From CAIOTO01 sp040389165 (lineage in GTDB: Bacteria; Pseudomonadota; Alphaproteobacteria; Paracaedibacterales; CAIOTO01): 53,165 nt of DNA. The notes beneath the pieces are model-generated. The model had not been told where the DNA came from and ran no database searches. It was given only the letters and a program-made list of their open reading frames with translations. The position numbers and the translations under genes are program-made. Where the stretch lies: positions 1 to 53,165 of the forward strand of contig JAZKAK010000011.1 of assembly GCA_040389165.1 (NCBI GenBank), given 5' to 3'. This document shows positions 27,120-36,370 of this stretch, piece after piece (the first letter of the stretch is position 1; every line of letters begins with the position of its first letter).

Positions 27120-27893
27120 ATGCCCATTTTAAGTCCAATTGGACATTCAACATTAATTTTAATGGCAAATCTCGGTCGCATTATTCATTTTTTTCTAAAT
27201 GCAGTATTAAGTGTTTTTCGTCCACCTTGGTACGGTCACGAAATTTTAAAACAGTTTATACAGATTGGCTTTTATTCCCTGCCAGTCGTTGGCCTAACGG
27301 CAATTTTTACCGGCATGGTACTAGCACTTCAATGTCATACGGGTTTTTCACGCTTTAATGCTTCGAGCGCAATTGCCACTGTTGTTGTGGTAACAATAAC
27401 CCGCGAGCTTGGCCCTGTGTTGGCAGGCCTTATGGTAGCAGGGCGTGTAGGGGCATCAATGGCAGCAGAGATTGGTACAATGCGCGTAACAGAACAAATT
27501 GATGCGCTAACGACTCTTGCCACAAATCCATTTAAATATTTAGTTTTCCCACGTCTATTAGCGGGCTTTGTTACGTTACCTTTTCTTGTGTTAATCGCAG
27601 ATTGTATTGGCGTTTTAGGTGGGTACTTAGTTGGTGTTTATAAACTAGATTTCAATTCTGCAACCTATATGAGCCAAACATTAGAATTCCTTGAAACAGA
27701 AGATGTCGTATCTGGTTTAATTAAGGCTTCTGTCTTTGGAATCATTATCACACTCATGGGTTGTTATCACGGCTATCAATCCGGCAGAGGCGCAGAGGGC
27801 GTTGGACGTGCAACAACAAATGCAGTTGTATCTGCGTCGATATTAATCTTATGTATGAATTACGTATTGACGGCATTACTATTTGGTAAATAA
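27120..27893 (+). CDS. mlaE: MlaE family ABC transporter permease
   Basis: This inner-membrane permease belongs to the phospholipid transport system that keeps outer-membrane lipid asymmetry. From the ATG at 27120 it is 257 residues with five to six membrane segments. It has the MlaE core ITRELGPVLAGLMVAGRVGASMAAEIGTM and the C-terminal GRGAEGVGRATTNAVV signature. An upstream TTG would extend it into alr and is less likely. Partners mlaF and mlaD are not seen downstream; the next gene is convergent thrB. It follows alr by 28 bases, so co-transcription is likely. Confidence 0.9.
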   Translation: MPILSPIGHSTLILMANLGRIIHFFLNAVLSVFRPPWYGHEILKQFIQIGFYSLPVVGLTAIFTGMVLALQCHTGFSRFNASSAIATVVVVTITRELGPVLAGLMVAGRVGASMAAEIGTMRVTEQIDALTTLATNPFKYLVFPRLLAGFVTLPFLVLIADCIGVLGGYLVGVYKLDFNSATYMSQTLEFLETEDVVSGLIKASVFGIIITLMGCYHGYQSGRGAEGVGRATTNAVVSASILILCMNYVLTALLFGK

Positions 27894-27913
27894 AATTGAG
27901 CTGCTTATTCAGT

Positions 27914-28852
27914 TCATACTGAAAATGCGCCTGTTTTTGAAATCGTACAGATTTTACTAAACGAATCTTTCGTTCCTTGCATTGCATCGACAATTACATC
28001 ACGCACACGTTGCGCAACTTCGAGTGAATCCGCAACAGCGAAACATGTTGGGCCTGAACCTGATATGCCGAAAGCAAGCGCACCTGCGTCAAGCGCTGCA
28101 CATCGTCCCTCGTGAAAATGAGGTATAAAAACAGCACGATACGGCTCAATAAGCATATCCTGCATCTGTTTTGCAGCAAGAGCGCCATCGCCTGCATATG
28201 AAGCATGCACAAAACAAGCCAATTTTTGCCAATACAGAATAGCTGCGGCACGAGGAAAATTTTCCGGCAAGATAGCACGTGCCATCTCTGTAGGCACTTC
28301 AATACCTGGATGATAAAGCACAAGAACCCAATCAGCAAAAAAGGGCAATGCAGTGGATGTCGCTGCATCAGGCGTAATTAATTGCACGCCACCAAACAAA
28401 CACGGCGCTACGTTATCATAGTGAACAGAGCCACTGACTACACCTTCCATCTCACCTGCAAAAATAAGCAGTTCCGAATCGTTAAACGGCTGATTGTAAA
28501 AACGATTTAAAGCAACAAGCGCTGCCACGATAGACGAAGCGCTTGACCCAAGACCACTTCCGATGGGCATGCGTTTTTCAAGCGTAAGGAAAAATGTTTT
28601 AGCTAATATACCGCGATCGGTCAGATGTCGATGGAAAAGCTCAGAGCATTTGGATACAAGATTATCATCAGGATTCAATGGTAATTTATAGGCAAAAGGA
28701 CCTGTCACATGAATTTTTGTCACTGGCACCGACTCAATTGACACAACATCCCCGAAGAGTGAACCATCAACATCAGACAATGCCGTACCAAGAGAATCAA
28801 ATCCCACACTAAAATTTGCGATTGTTGCTGGAGCGAAAATGCTTATTTTCAT
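27914..28852 (-). CDS. thrB: Homoserine kinase (GHMP family)
   Basis: ThrB phosphorylates homoserine with ATP on the way to threonine. The 312-residue protein has the GHMP ATP-binding motif PIGSGLGSSASS (about residues 94-105), the N-terminal PATIANFSVGFDS and the C-terminal GISGSGPTCFAV. This is the enterobacterial-type GHMP kinase, not the APH-like ThrB common in many alphaproteobacteria. It lies 14 bases downstream of thrA in the same direction. thrC does not follow, because mlaE is convergent. Confidence 0.93.
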   Translation of the reverse strand: MKISIFAPATIANFSVGFDSLGTALSDVDGSLFGDVVSIESVPVTKIHVTGPFAYKLPLNPDDNLVSKCSELFHRHLTDRGILAKTFFLTLEKRMPIGSGLGSSASSIVAALVALNRFYNQPFNDSELLIFAGEMEGVVSGSVHYDNVAPCLFGGVQLITPDAATSTALPFFADWVLVLYHPGIEVPTEMARAILPENFPRAAAILYWQKLACFVHASYAGDGALAAKQMQDMLIEPYRAVFIPHFHEGRCAALDAGALAFGISGSGPTCFAVADSLEVAQRVRDVIVDAMQGTKDSFSKICTISKTGAFSV

Positions 28853-28866
28853 TTAAGTGTCCTTGC

Positions 28867-31317
28867 CTAATTAAACTCAACCGTTCGTAATATATCCGCA
28901 AAAAGTCCAGCTGCCGTTACACCAACGCCTGCCCCGTAGCCACGAATCACAAGTGGAATAGGACTATATCGTTTCGTCGTAAAAGCAAAAGCATTTTCAC
29001 CGCCTTTAATCGCGTACAAAGGATGCTCAGCACTAACAGAGCGCATACCAACGCTACACACACCGTTAGTGATTGTGCCTATAAAACGAAGTACTTTTCC
29101 CATTGCGTGCAAATCTCTTAATTCTTCGGCAAAATAGGTATCGACTGTTTTAAGGTTATTTAGGAATTCCGTAACACTGCCTGTTGCTGAAAAATCGCTT
29201 GGAAACAACGGCTCAATCACGACGTCATCAAGTTCAATCATTAAGCCAGCTTCACGTGCCACGATAAGAACTTTACGCGCAACATCCATGCCATTTAGAT
29301 CATCACGTGGATCAGGTTCAGTGAATTTCTTTGCACATGCCAATTGAACAGCTTCAGAGAACAACATTCCTTCATCGAGCAAACCACAAATCAGTGACAT
29401 TGAACCAGACATGATACCCGAAAAATCAACCAACTTATCGCCGCTTTTAAGCAATCCCTTTAACGTATCAATAACCGGCAAACCTGCGCCAACATTCGTT
29501 TCGTATAGAAAACGCCTTTTATACGTATCAGCAACGGTTCGAAGTTGAGCGTGATAAGCCATCACACTGCTATTGGCTTTTTTATTGGCCGTCACAACGT
29601 GCAAACCAGCTTTAAATATGTCTAAATACGCCTGACCAACAATCTCAGACGATGTGCAATCGACAAAAATACCATTAAGTGGCTTTGAAAAACCGGCATG
29701 ATCAATCATAGCAGAAAAACCATTTATGTAATTTGCGGTACTTAAATGCTCACGCCAATTGATAAGATCAATTCCCTCTTCTGCATAGATCATATGTGTA
29801 GAATTCGCAATTCCACACACATTAATATCGATACCTTCAGTCAATAAAGTCTGACGTTGTCGTGCTATTTGATCAATCAATTCAGATCCGATAGAGCCAA
29901 TTCCACACACATACACATCAATGGACTGCATGCTTTTAAAAAACGATCGATGCACAGACTTTATTCCACGTACGCTCTGATCTCCATTAATAACCGCAGA
30001 TATGCATCGCTCAGATGACCCTTGCGCAATGGCAGAAACGTTGATACTCGCAGCTGATAATGCTTGAAAAAATTTACCAGCAACACCGCAATGTGAACGC
30101 ATTTGATCGCCCACAATACAAATGACAGATTGATTGGGAATGATTTCAATAGAATCAATTAAATGAGCATTTCGCTCGAGCATAAATTCATCTGATAATG
30201 CTTCCCTAACAAGAAGCGCATCTTTATCAGGCACACAAAAACAAATTGAATATTCAGAACTTGATTGACTGATAAGAGCAATCGACACATCACATTTTGA
30301 GACTGTTCCAAAAATACGCGCAGCAATCCCCGACATTCCTTTCATGCCAGCACCGCTCACATTAATCAAAGCAACATGATTCATTGCTGAAACAGCACGA
30401 ATCAAATAATCATCTGCCGGAGCGCTACAGGTAATACATGTCCCAGGATGCGCAGGATTAAATGTATTTTTAATGTAAAGAGGGATTTTTCGTTCAGCCA
30501 ACACGGCCGTCGTCTTTGGATGTAAGACAGTAGCGCCATAAAAAGCAAGCTCCATTGCTTCACCATAACTCATGTTAGTAATAAGCATGGCATCTGGAAT
30601 TTTATTCGGATCAGCCGTATAAATACCATCGACGTCCGTCCAAATTTCACAACGTTCAGCATTAAGGCCAGCTGCCATAAGACTTGCGGAAAAATCCGAC
30701 CCATTACGACCCAAAAGGCTAAGCGTTCCATCCATATCTGACGCAATAAATCCTGACATCAGAACACACTCATAAGATGCGTCCCAAATAGCAGAGAATC
30801 GTTGAACCAGCTCCTTTATGACAGGTGTGCCTTCGGTAAGAGGCCCTTTTGTTTTGATAAAAGCTGCAGCATCAATGAACTTTACATTAACATCAGCACA
30901 CCTTAAAAGTTCTGTAAAAATGCGTGCTGACAAACGCTCGCCAAAACTTAAGATCTGGCAATATACTTTTAGCGGGCATTCATTGATTAGCTGCACACCT
31001 TGTAATAATGCCGCATACTTTTGACAAATATCATCCAAGAATTGTTCTAATTCATCTTTCGCAAATGTCGGCCTGTTTAAGGCTAATTCATCTATGATAG
31101 TACGATGAATATCAGAAAATGCATTGACTAACGGATGAACGTCGTCACCATTTTGCGCAGCGTTAATACTTGCCTCAAGTTTATTCGTAACACCCGATAT
31201 AGCCGAGAGCACAACACCAATACGATTGTGGATAACCCTCTCTTTCACAATGGCTAAACAATCTAATAAGCGTTTTGCTGTGCCGACAGATGTCCCGCCA
31301 AATTTAAGTACGTGCAT
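28867..31317 (-). CDS. thrA: Bifunctional aspartokinase/homoserine dehydrogenase
   Basis: This fused enzyme catalyses the first and third steps of the threonine, methionine and lysine pathway. It is 816 residues. The N-terminal aspartokinase has KFGGTSVG (5-12) and GRNGSDFSAS. Two ACT-type regulatory segments lie at about 310-460. A linker is followed by homoserine dehydrogenase from about 465, with VYVCGIGSIGSEL, TANKK and GAGLPVIDTLKGLL. The length equals E. coli ThrA. Fused ThrA is unusual for alphaproteobacteria, which mostly have separate lysC and hom. GGAG precedes the ATG. No leader peptide typical of thr attenuation is visible. Confidence 0.95.
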   Translation of the reverse strand: MHVLKFGGTSVGTAKRLLDCLAIVKERVIHNRIGVVLSAISGVTNKLEASINAAQNGDDVHPLVNAFSDIHRTIIDELALNRPTFAKDELEQFLDDICQKYAALLQGVQLINECPLKVYCQILSFGERLSARIFTELLRCADVNVKFIDAAAFIKTKGPLTEGTPVIKELVQRFSAIWDASYECVLMSGFIASDMDGTLSLLGRNGSDFSASLMAAGLNAERCEIWTDVDGIYTADPNKIPDAMLITNMSYGEAMELAFYGATVLHPKTTAVLAERKIPLYIKNTFNPAHPGTCITCSAPADDYLIRAVSAMNHVALINVSGAGMKGMSGIAARIFGTVSKCDVSIALISQSSSEYSICFCVPDKDALLVREALSDEFMLERNAHLIDSIEIIPNQSVICIVGDQMRSHCGVAGKFFQALSAASINVSAIAQGSSERCISAVINGDQSVRGIKSVHRSFFKSMQSIDVYVCGIGSIGSELIDQIARQRQTLLTEGIDINVCGIANSTHMIYAEEGIDLINWREHLSTANYINGFSAMIDHAGFSKPLNGIFVDCTSSEIVGQAYLDIFKAGLHVVTANKKANSSVMAYHAQLRTVADTYKRRFLYETNVGAGLPVIDTLKGLLKSGDKLVDFSGIMSGSMSLICGLLDEGMLFSEAVQLACAKKFTEPDPRDDLNGMDVARKVLIVAREAGLMIELDDVVIEPLFPSDFSATGSVTEFLNNLKTVDTYFAEELRDLHAMGKVLRFIGTITNGVCSVGMRSVSAEHPLYAIKGGENAFAFTTKRYSPIPLVIRGYGAGVGVTAAGLFADILRTVEFN

Positions 31318-31475
31318 GTGATCTCCACGATTTTACAAGGTATTCTATGATCACACGCAAATCTATTTAATTTCAAGCCTGAATGCACTTTTCTAGCGAG
31401 GGGTTGACATCCAACCAAAAAGCAGGCTTAGTGTCATCCATAATCTTATATCTTGAATATTCAGGAGAATTTATT

Positions 31476-32705
31476 ATGGCTAAGCCAAAATTAAGTGGTT
31501 ATTTTCTATGTGCAGCATTGCTATTTTTTGGAAAGGCATGGTGCGCGGATTCCCTTGAATCACCTAAAATATCCATAAAATTTACCACTTTTGATGCTAT
31601 GAAAATGGAAGGGATGCCATTAACAGTTAATCTAAGCATTGATGCCAGTGAAGATGAAAAATCGAGAGAAATTGCAACTCAGTTCGAGTTATACTTGAGA
31701 ACTGATCCTGTTTCAAAGAAAGGTCCAGTTCCAGGTGATTATTCTTATCGTGAAGATTACGTGTATAATTACATCAAAAATCCATCCATTCTTTTCGATC
31801 TTAGGGATCAACTTAAACAAATTTGGAATAAGGGGCCCTTTAGAGGCCGCGAACTTCATATTACTGAAGTGAAATTCCCAGGCACAGTAGTCCTTGAACC
31901 TGTATTTGAAATTTCATCCACTCGAACAATCTACCTTTATTATGATAAAGGTGTGACAGATTTTAGTGCGCGCATATGTGAAGAAGCAATCGCTGCATTA
32001 GAATCGCGCATATATGTCACTCAAAGAATCAATGCGGAACAAACAATTGCAGGGCTTTGGAGACGAAATGCAGCAGCTTATCTCATACCCGGCGGTTCTG
32101 ATCTATCCTTTTGTGAAAAGTTAAATGGTGCCGGTAATACACAGATAAAAGATTACATTACAACTGGCGGTACTTACATTGGTTTTTGTGCGGGTGCGTA
32201 TTATGGATCACGTAGTGTTGAATTTAACAAAGATAGTACAGTTGGTGACGAAGTTATTGCTGAACGGGAACTTTCATTTTTCCCAGGATCTGCTGTAGGG
32301 CCAGTATTAGCCCCATTTACGCCAACATCCAAAGAAGGTGTCAGAATTGCTAACATTAAATGTCCTGCGAAAGAGGCATCAGGTGAACAGCTCTTTAATG
32401 TTTACTATAATGGTGGCTGTCATTTTAAGGATGCTGATCAACACTCAACTGTGAGTGTTCTCGCTCATTATAATAATCCTGGCTTTGAAGTACTTGCAGC
32501 GATCGTTAAATGTCAAGTTGGTGAAGGAAAAGCTTTACTCAGTGGCGTGCATCCCGAATATAGCACCGAAAATCTGGAAACACTGCAAGATTCATTGTCA
32601 GGTGAAGTTTGGGATTATATGCAAGAAAACATCATCCCCACACTTTCTGATGGTTCTCATAAGAAATTATTTAGAATGCTGATAGAACAAATATATATAA
32701 TTTAA
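31476..32705 (+). CDS. Exported BPL_N-domain protein (glutamine-amidotransferase-like), long paralogue
   Basis: The ATG at 31476 has AGGAG 8 bases upstream and gives 409 residues with a signal peptide (cleavage after about WCA). An extra domain of about 120 residues comes first; I do not recognise it. Then comes a BPL_N/class I amidotransferase-like domain with RTIYLYYDKG, LIPGGSDL and the nucleophile elbow GGTYIGFCAGAYYG, so the Cys is kept. FFPGSAVGPVLAP and NGGCHF follow. The domain is known from the N-terminus of eukaryotic biotin-protein ligases; its reaction is unknown. The next gene encodes a close paralogue without the extra domain. Confidence 0.8.
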   Translation: MAKPKLSGYFLCAALLFFGKAWCADSLESPKISIKFTTFDAMKMEGMPLTVNLSIDASEDEKSREIATQFELYLRTDPVSKKGPVPGDYSYREDYVYNYIKNPSILFDLRDQLKQIWNKGPFRGRELHITEVKFPGTVVLEPVFEISSTRTIYLYYDKGVTDFSARICEEAIAALESRIYVTQRINAEQTIAGLWRRNAAAYLIPGGSDLSFCEKLNGAGNTQIKDYITTGGTYIGFCAGAYYGSRSVEFNKDSTVGDEVIAERELSFFPGSAVGPVLAPFTPTSKEGVRIANIKCPAKEASGEQLFNVYYNGGCHFKDADQHSTVSVLAHYNNPGFEVLAAIVKCQVGEGKALLSGVHPEYSTENLETLQDSLSGEVWDYMQENIIPTLSDGSHKKLFRMLIEQIYII

Positions 32706-32729
32706 AAAAGCGCCTTGGAAAGATTTATT

Positions 32730-33611
32730 ATGATACAATCTATAAGCGTAAAATTAAGTACATACTTTTTATGTGTATTTTTATTAATTGGGTGCAGTGT
32801 AAAATCTGTTATTGCATCCAATCCAATAAATTCGCGTATAATCTATATTTATAATGATAAAGGCACTTCAAAAACAGGCATTAAAAACTGTAGAGATGCC
32901 CTATCTGCATTGGATCCACAACTTTATGTTGTTAAAGAAATCAATGCGCTGCAAACCATAAGCGGCGAATGGTGTAAAGATGCAGCGGCGTTTATTATGC
33001 CCGGCGGGGCTGATTTACCCTACTGCAAAAAACTAAATGGAGAAGGCAACGCACAGATCAAAGCTTATGTTGAAGCTGGCGGCACATACATTGGTTTTTG
33101 CGCTGGTGCTTACTATGGGGCACATTATTGTGAATTTCATAAAGGTGATACACGTGGATACGAAGTTCTTGGCGAACGTGAGCTTTCATTCTTTCCAGGT
33201 TCAGCTGTAGGACCAGTCTTGGCACCTTATGATTATAAGTCAAAATCAGGGGCTCGGATTGCGCAAATCAAATGGAAACAAAGTGATGTGCCAACAGATC
33301 AAATCTACAACGTCTACTTCAATGGGGGCTGTTATTTTAAGGATGCGGATCAATACGAGAATATTCGTGTTCTTGCAACCTACAACAATGAAGGTTTTGA
33401 AGGGCTAGCTGCAGTTGTTGAATGCCAGATTGGACAAGGAAAGGCCTTGCTTTGTGGTGTTCATCCTGAATGTAGTTTTGATGATTTGGAGGAAAATGAT
33501 CAGAACCTATCTGCAGAAGATCAAAATCATTTAAGAACCCACATCATACCCCATCTTTCAGACCGCTCACACAAAACACTATTTACTCTTTTGATGAATC
33601 ATATACAATAG
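32730..33611 (+). CDS. BPL_N-domain lipoprotein, short paralogue
   Basis: The ATG at 32730 (GGAAAG upstream) gives 293 residues. The N-terminal signal ends in the lipobox LLIGC, so this is a predicted lipoprotein. The rest is one BPL_N domain: RIIYIYNDKG, IMPGGADLPYC, nucleophile elbow GGTYIGFCAGAYYG, ERELSFFPGSAVGPVLAP and NGGCYFKDADQY. It is very similar to the preceding gene's C-terminal two thirds, so it is a tandem duplication with different anchoring. A gap of 24 bases from the upstream stop suggests one operon with the following hydrolase. Confidence 0.82.
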   Translation: MIQSISVKLSTYFLCVFLLIGCSVKSVIASNPINSRIIYIYNDKGTSKTGIKNCRDALSALDPQLYVVKEINALQTISGEWCKDAAAFIMPGGADLPYCKKLNGEGNAQIKAYVEAGGTYIGFCAGAYYGAHYCEFHKGDTRGYEVLGERELSFFPGSAVGPVLAPYDYKSKSGARIAQIKWKQSDVPTDQIYNVYFNGGCYFKDADQYENIRVLATYNNEGFEGLAAVVECQIGQGKALLCGVHPECSFDDLEENDQNLSAEDQNHLRTHIIPHLSDRSHKTLFTLLMNHIQ

Positions 33612-33621
33612 GAAGAACATA

Positions 33622-34860
33622 ATGGGAGCTTTCATGAAATACATCTGCCTATTTTTAATAATGCTAACGTTTTTACCCCTTGTAAATTCCGCGCCCATCA
33701 CCCTTCCCGTCCCCACTGGGACCTACTCAGTTGGCACCAAAACGATTGAAATGCGTGATCCAGCACGGCTCATGCTTAAGGATGCAACCCCAAGACGTTG
33801 GATGATCCAAGCCTTTTACCCGTGTAATAAACACCAAGAAACCTCCCTTTATATGCCGGGCACCATTCAAAACGGCATGATTGAAGGCACTATCGTCAAA
33901 ACACATTCCAAAGAAAATGCGACAACGATCGTTCCAGAACAAATATTGACACTCGATGATCCTGCCCTGCTAGGGCAAAAATTTCCTGTGATTTTTTTTA
34001 TTCCAGGCATTGGTGGGTACCATCAAAATTACACGATCCTTTGCGAAGAATTGGCTTCGCACGGGTATGTCGTCCTTGCTATTGGTGAACCTTATGTTTC
34101 AAGCTTTGTCAAATTTCCAGATGGCACCGCTATTACGTACTGTCTTACGGACGCTTGGAAACACATGCGACGCACCGATCGGGATTACCGTTATCAGTAT
34201 TTTGATGACGCCATGGATAGCACGATGAGTGATATTAATTATATGCTTGATCATCTCGATCAAATTGATCAGGCTCTTACACAAACCATTGAAAATATTA
34301 TGATCAATGGTCGTAAGTATGTATATGACGCTGATATGGGATATCCGAAAGAGATGCCTATGGCCTACCGGAATAATTTCATAATAGATCAAAGTCAACT
34401 CATCATCATGGGACATAGCTTTGGCGGAAATGTCGCGCATACCCTTGGATTTAAGGACGCGCGCATCAAAGCCGTTATTGATATTGATTCTAAAATCACA
34501 GACAGGCCAGTACATGGAGTTCTAGGTGTACCCGAGAATATGAGTGCAAAGCCTGTACTGTTTATACGGGGCATGATGCAATATCAAGAAGATTTGGGTG
34601 ATCATCTTACAAAAGTCACCAATGCAACAATTTGGCAGCCGCATGTAGAGCATGGGGCGTTTACAGACAAAGCGTACTTTGCGGCAAATATTAAGGATTT
34701 TGGCAACCATGGTTTAATTCAGCGAATATTCAATTATGCATTTAAAACTGGCCCTTTATTAGATGCGACTGATACCAATTTGGGCGGTCAGGAAATCAAT
34801 AGCTGGCTTAAGGCTTATCACATGACAATTATTGATTGGCTAAAGGAAAAACTAAAATAA
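33622..34860 (+). CDS. Exported alpha/beta hydrolase, PAF-acetylhydrolase-like
   Basis: The product is 412 residues with a signal peptide ending near VNSAP. The alpha/beta-hydrolase fold has an oxyanion region FFIPGIGGYHQNY, the nucleophile elbow MGHSFGGNVAH (Ser), a probable acid in VIDIDSKI and a histidine in PHVEHGAF. The layout follows the platelet-activating-factor acetylhydrolase isoform II family, which cleaves short or oxidised sn-2 acyl chains from phospholipids. The start may be 33622 or 33634; both have a purine-rich site. It follows the two BPL_N genes within 11 bases, making a three-gene operon of exported proteins. Confidence 0.78.
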   Translation: MGAFMKYICLFLIMLTFLPLVNSAPITLPVPTGTYSVGTKTIEMRDPARLMLKDATPRRWMIQAFYPCNKHQETSLYMPGTIQNGMIEGTIVKTHSKENATTIVPEQILTLDDPALLGQKFPVIFFIPGIGGYHQNYTILCEELASHGYVVLAIGEPYVSSFVKFPDGTAITYCLTDAWKHMRRTDRDYRYQYFDDAMDSTMSDINYMLDHLDQIDQALTQTIENIMINGRKYVYDADMGYPKEMPMAYRNNFIIDQSQLIIMGHSFGGNVAHTLGFKDARIKAVIDIDSKITDRPVHGVLGVPENMSAKPVLFIRGMMQYQEDLGDHLTKVTNATIWQPHVEHGAFTDKAYFAANIKDFGNHGLIQRIFNYAFKTGPLLDATDTNLGGQEINSWLKAYHMTIIDWLKEKLK

Positions 34861-34863
34861 TCT

Positions 34864-35760
34864 TTACCCATTATGTTTATAATCCTCCATCACCTCAGTT
34901 ATTGTCTGCCACGCATATGACGTTTCAACCGCGTTTGATTCAGTCAAGCCAGCCTCGATAATGAGCGCTTTCCAAAAAGCCCAGGCCCGGGCGCGTGACC
35001 ATGTGCCTTCATCAAACAAAATGCTGTTTTTAAAGGCTTCCCTGCTCTCCCCTTTGAAAAACTTCCAAGCAATGGCTAAATCACATGCGGGGTCACCGAT
35101 TGAAAGCCCACCAAAGTCAATAACCGCACATAGTTTTCCATGGTTCACAAGCAGGTTTCCTGCGCTGATGTCTCCATGAACCCATAGTGGCTTAGACGCC
35201 CACGTCGTTTCAATCGCTTTTTCCCAAACTTGGGTGGCAACGTTTGCATCGATTTTGTTTTTTAAAATGCCAATGGCCTGCCTTGCCTCGTCATCGTAAC
35301 TCTTAAGTGCTTTTAAATGCTCAAAATTAGACAATTTAGGTAAGGGGCCGTCTGTTGTATCTATCCGGTACAGTGATTTGAGAAAATCGGCAAGGTCTCG
35401 TGCTAAATCACAACGATCAGCAATATCAGCACATGCGGCGGTATCGCCCTCAATCCATCCATAAATAGACCACGGCCAAGGATAGAGATCATCTGGATTC
35501 CCCATTATTAATGGTTCTGGAATTTTAAGTGGCAAAAAAGGCGCCAATCGAGGCAACCATGTTTGTTCTTTTAGGACTGCCGGAACATAACTTTCAGCAC
35601 TCGGCAGACGAACCAACATACGATCGCCTAGATGAAATGTACGATTATCCCATCCACTCATCGCAACGGGCTGAATGGGTAAATCACGCCATTTGGGAAA
35701 TTGAGTTAAAACCAAATGACGCGCAAGATCAAGATCAATGATGGGTTGATCGTTAGACAT
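34864..35760 (-). CDS. Aminoglycoside phosphotransferase family protein (APH-like kinase)
   Basis: The 298-residue cytoplasmic kinase-like protein has the APH catalytic loop WVHGDISAGNLL and metal-binding IDFGGLSIGDPACDLA. An N-terminal nucleotide-binding lobe carries MLVRLPS and a hinge YGWIEGDTA. Members of this large family phosphorylate antibiotics, choline, methylthioribose, hydroxylated metabolites or other small molecules. Nothing here shows antibiotic resistance. Its start overlaps the stop of the HU gene by 8 bases, so it is translated from the HU message. Confidence 0.85.
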   Translation of the reverse strand: MSNDQPIIDLDLARHLVLTQFPKWRDLPIQPVAMSGWDNRTFHLGDRMLVRLPSAESYVPAVLKEQTWLPRLAPFLPLKIPEPLIMGNPDDLYPWPWSIYGWIEGDTAACADIADRCDLARDLADFLKSLYRIDTTDGPLPKLSNFEHLKALKSYDDEARQAIGILKNKIDANVATQVWEKAIETTWASKPLWVHGDISAGNLLVNHGKLCAVIDFGGLSIGDPACDLAIAWKFFKGESREAFKNSILFDEGTWSRARAWAFWKALIIEAGLTESNAVETSYAWQTITEVMEDYKHNG

Positions 35761-36037
35761 TCACCGCATCTTTTAATGTTTTTCCTGCTTTAAACACAGG
35801 GCGTTTAGACGCTTTAATCTGCAAGGTTTCGCCCGTACGAGGATTGCGTCCTTCTCTTGCCGCCGAAGACTGCACAGCAAACGATCCAAATCCAAGGAAC
35901 TTAACTTCCCCACCTGATTTCAATGTTTCTGTTATTGTTTCAAGCAACGTGCTTACAACACTATCGACGTCCGACGAAGAGACATTTGTTGTCTTTGCAA
36001 TATGAGCAATCAGCTCTGATTTTGAAAGCGTAGTCAT
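35753..36037 (-). CDS. HU family DNA-binding protein
   Basis: This is a 94-residue histone-like nucleoid protein. It has the HU/IHF fold with N-terminal helices MTTLSKSELIAHIAKTTNVS, the core VKFLGFGSFAV and the DNA-binding arm with GRNPRTGETLQIKASKRPVFKAGKTLKDAV. The RNPRTGE arm and K-rich flank are diagnostic. HU versus IHF cannot be fully separated, but the arm fits HU better. Its promoter must lie in the 321-base AT-rich gap upstream. The downstream APH-like gene overlaps by 8 bases. Confidence 0.93.
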   Translation of the reverse strand: MTTLSKSELIAHIAKTTNVSSSDVDSVVSTLLETITETLKSGGEVKFLGFGSFAVQSSAAREGRNPRTGETLQIKASKRPVFKAGKTLKDAVNV

Positions 36038-36358
36038 GATAAAAAATCCTTTAAGAAATAAACTATTTCATAATGTAACAAAACGCTGTGCTCAATCAAG
36101 AAATAGAAAGCCTATCCGTAGAAATTTATTGATAAAATGTGAATCAAACGACACTAAAATTGATTTAAGAGAAAATTCGTTAATTTTTCATTGCTCAATT
36201 GCAAACGCTCATCAATTGCATGGGCTGTGTGCAACTCAGCATTTCAACGCTAATTTCACTATATCTTATACGAAGAATAGCAATGTCCGTGTTTATCTCA
36301 ATATTCTTATTGCAGTTCCCTCCCTCTTAATTTAAAACTAAGATAATGCTCACAAAAA
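36038..36358. other. Intergenic region between HU and the second YejA-like gene
   Basis: This is 321 bases of AT-rich DNA between divergent genes. It must hold the promoters of both. I see no coding region, repeat or convincing -35/-10 pair. Confidence 0.5.
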
Positions 36359-36370
36359 ATGGTTAACATA

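Noticed and set aside
31318..31475. Threonine attenuator leader peptide upstream of thrA
   Set aside because: No short frame rich in Thr or Ile codons and no terminator/antiterminator pair are visible on the minus strand.
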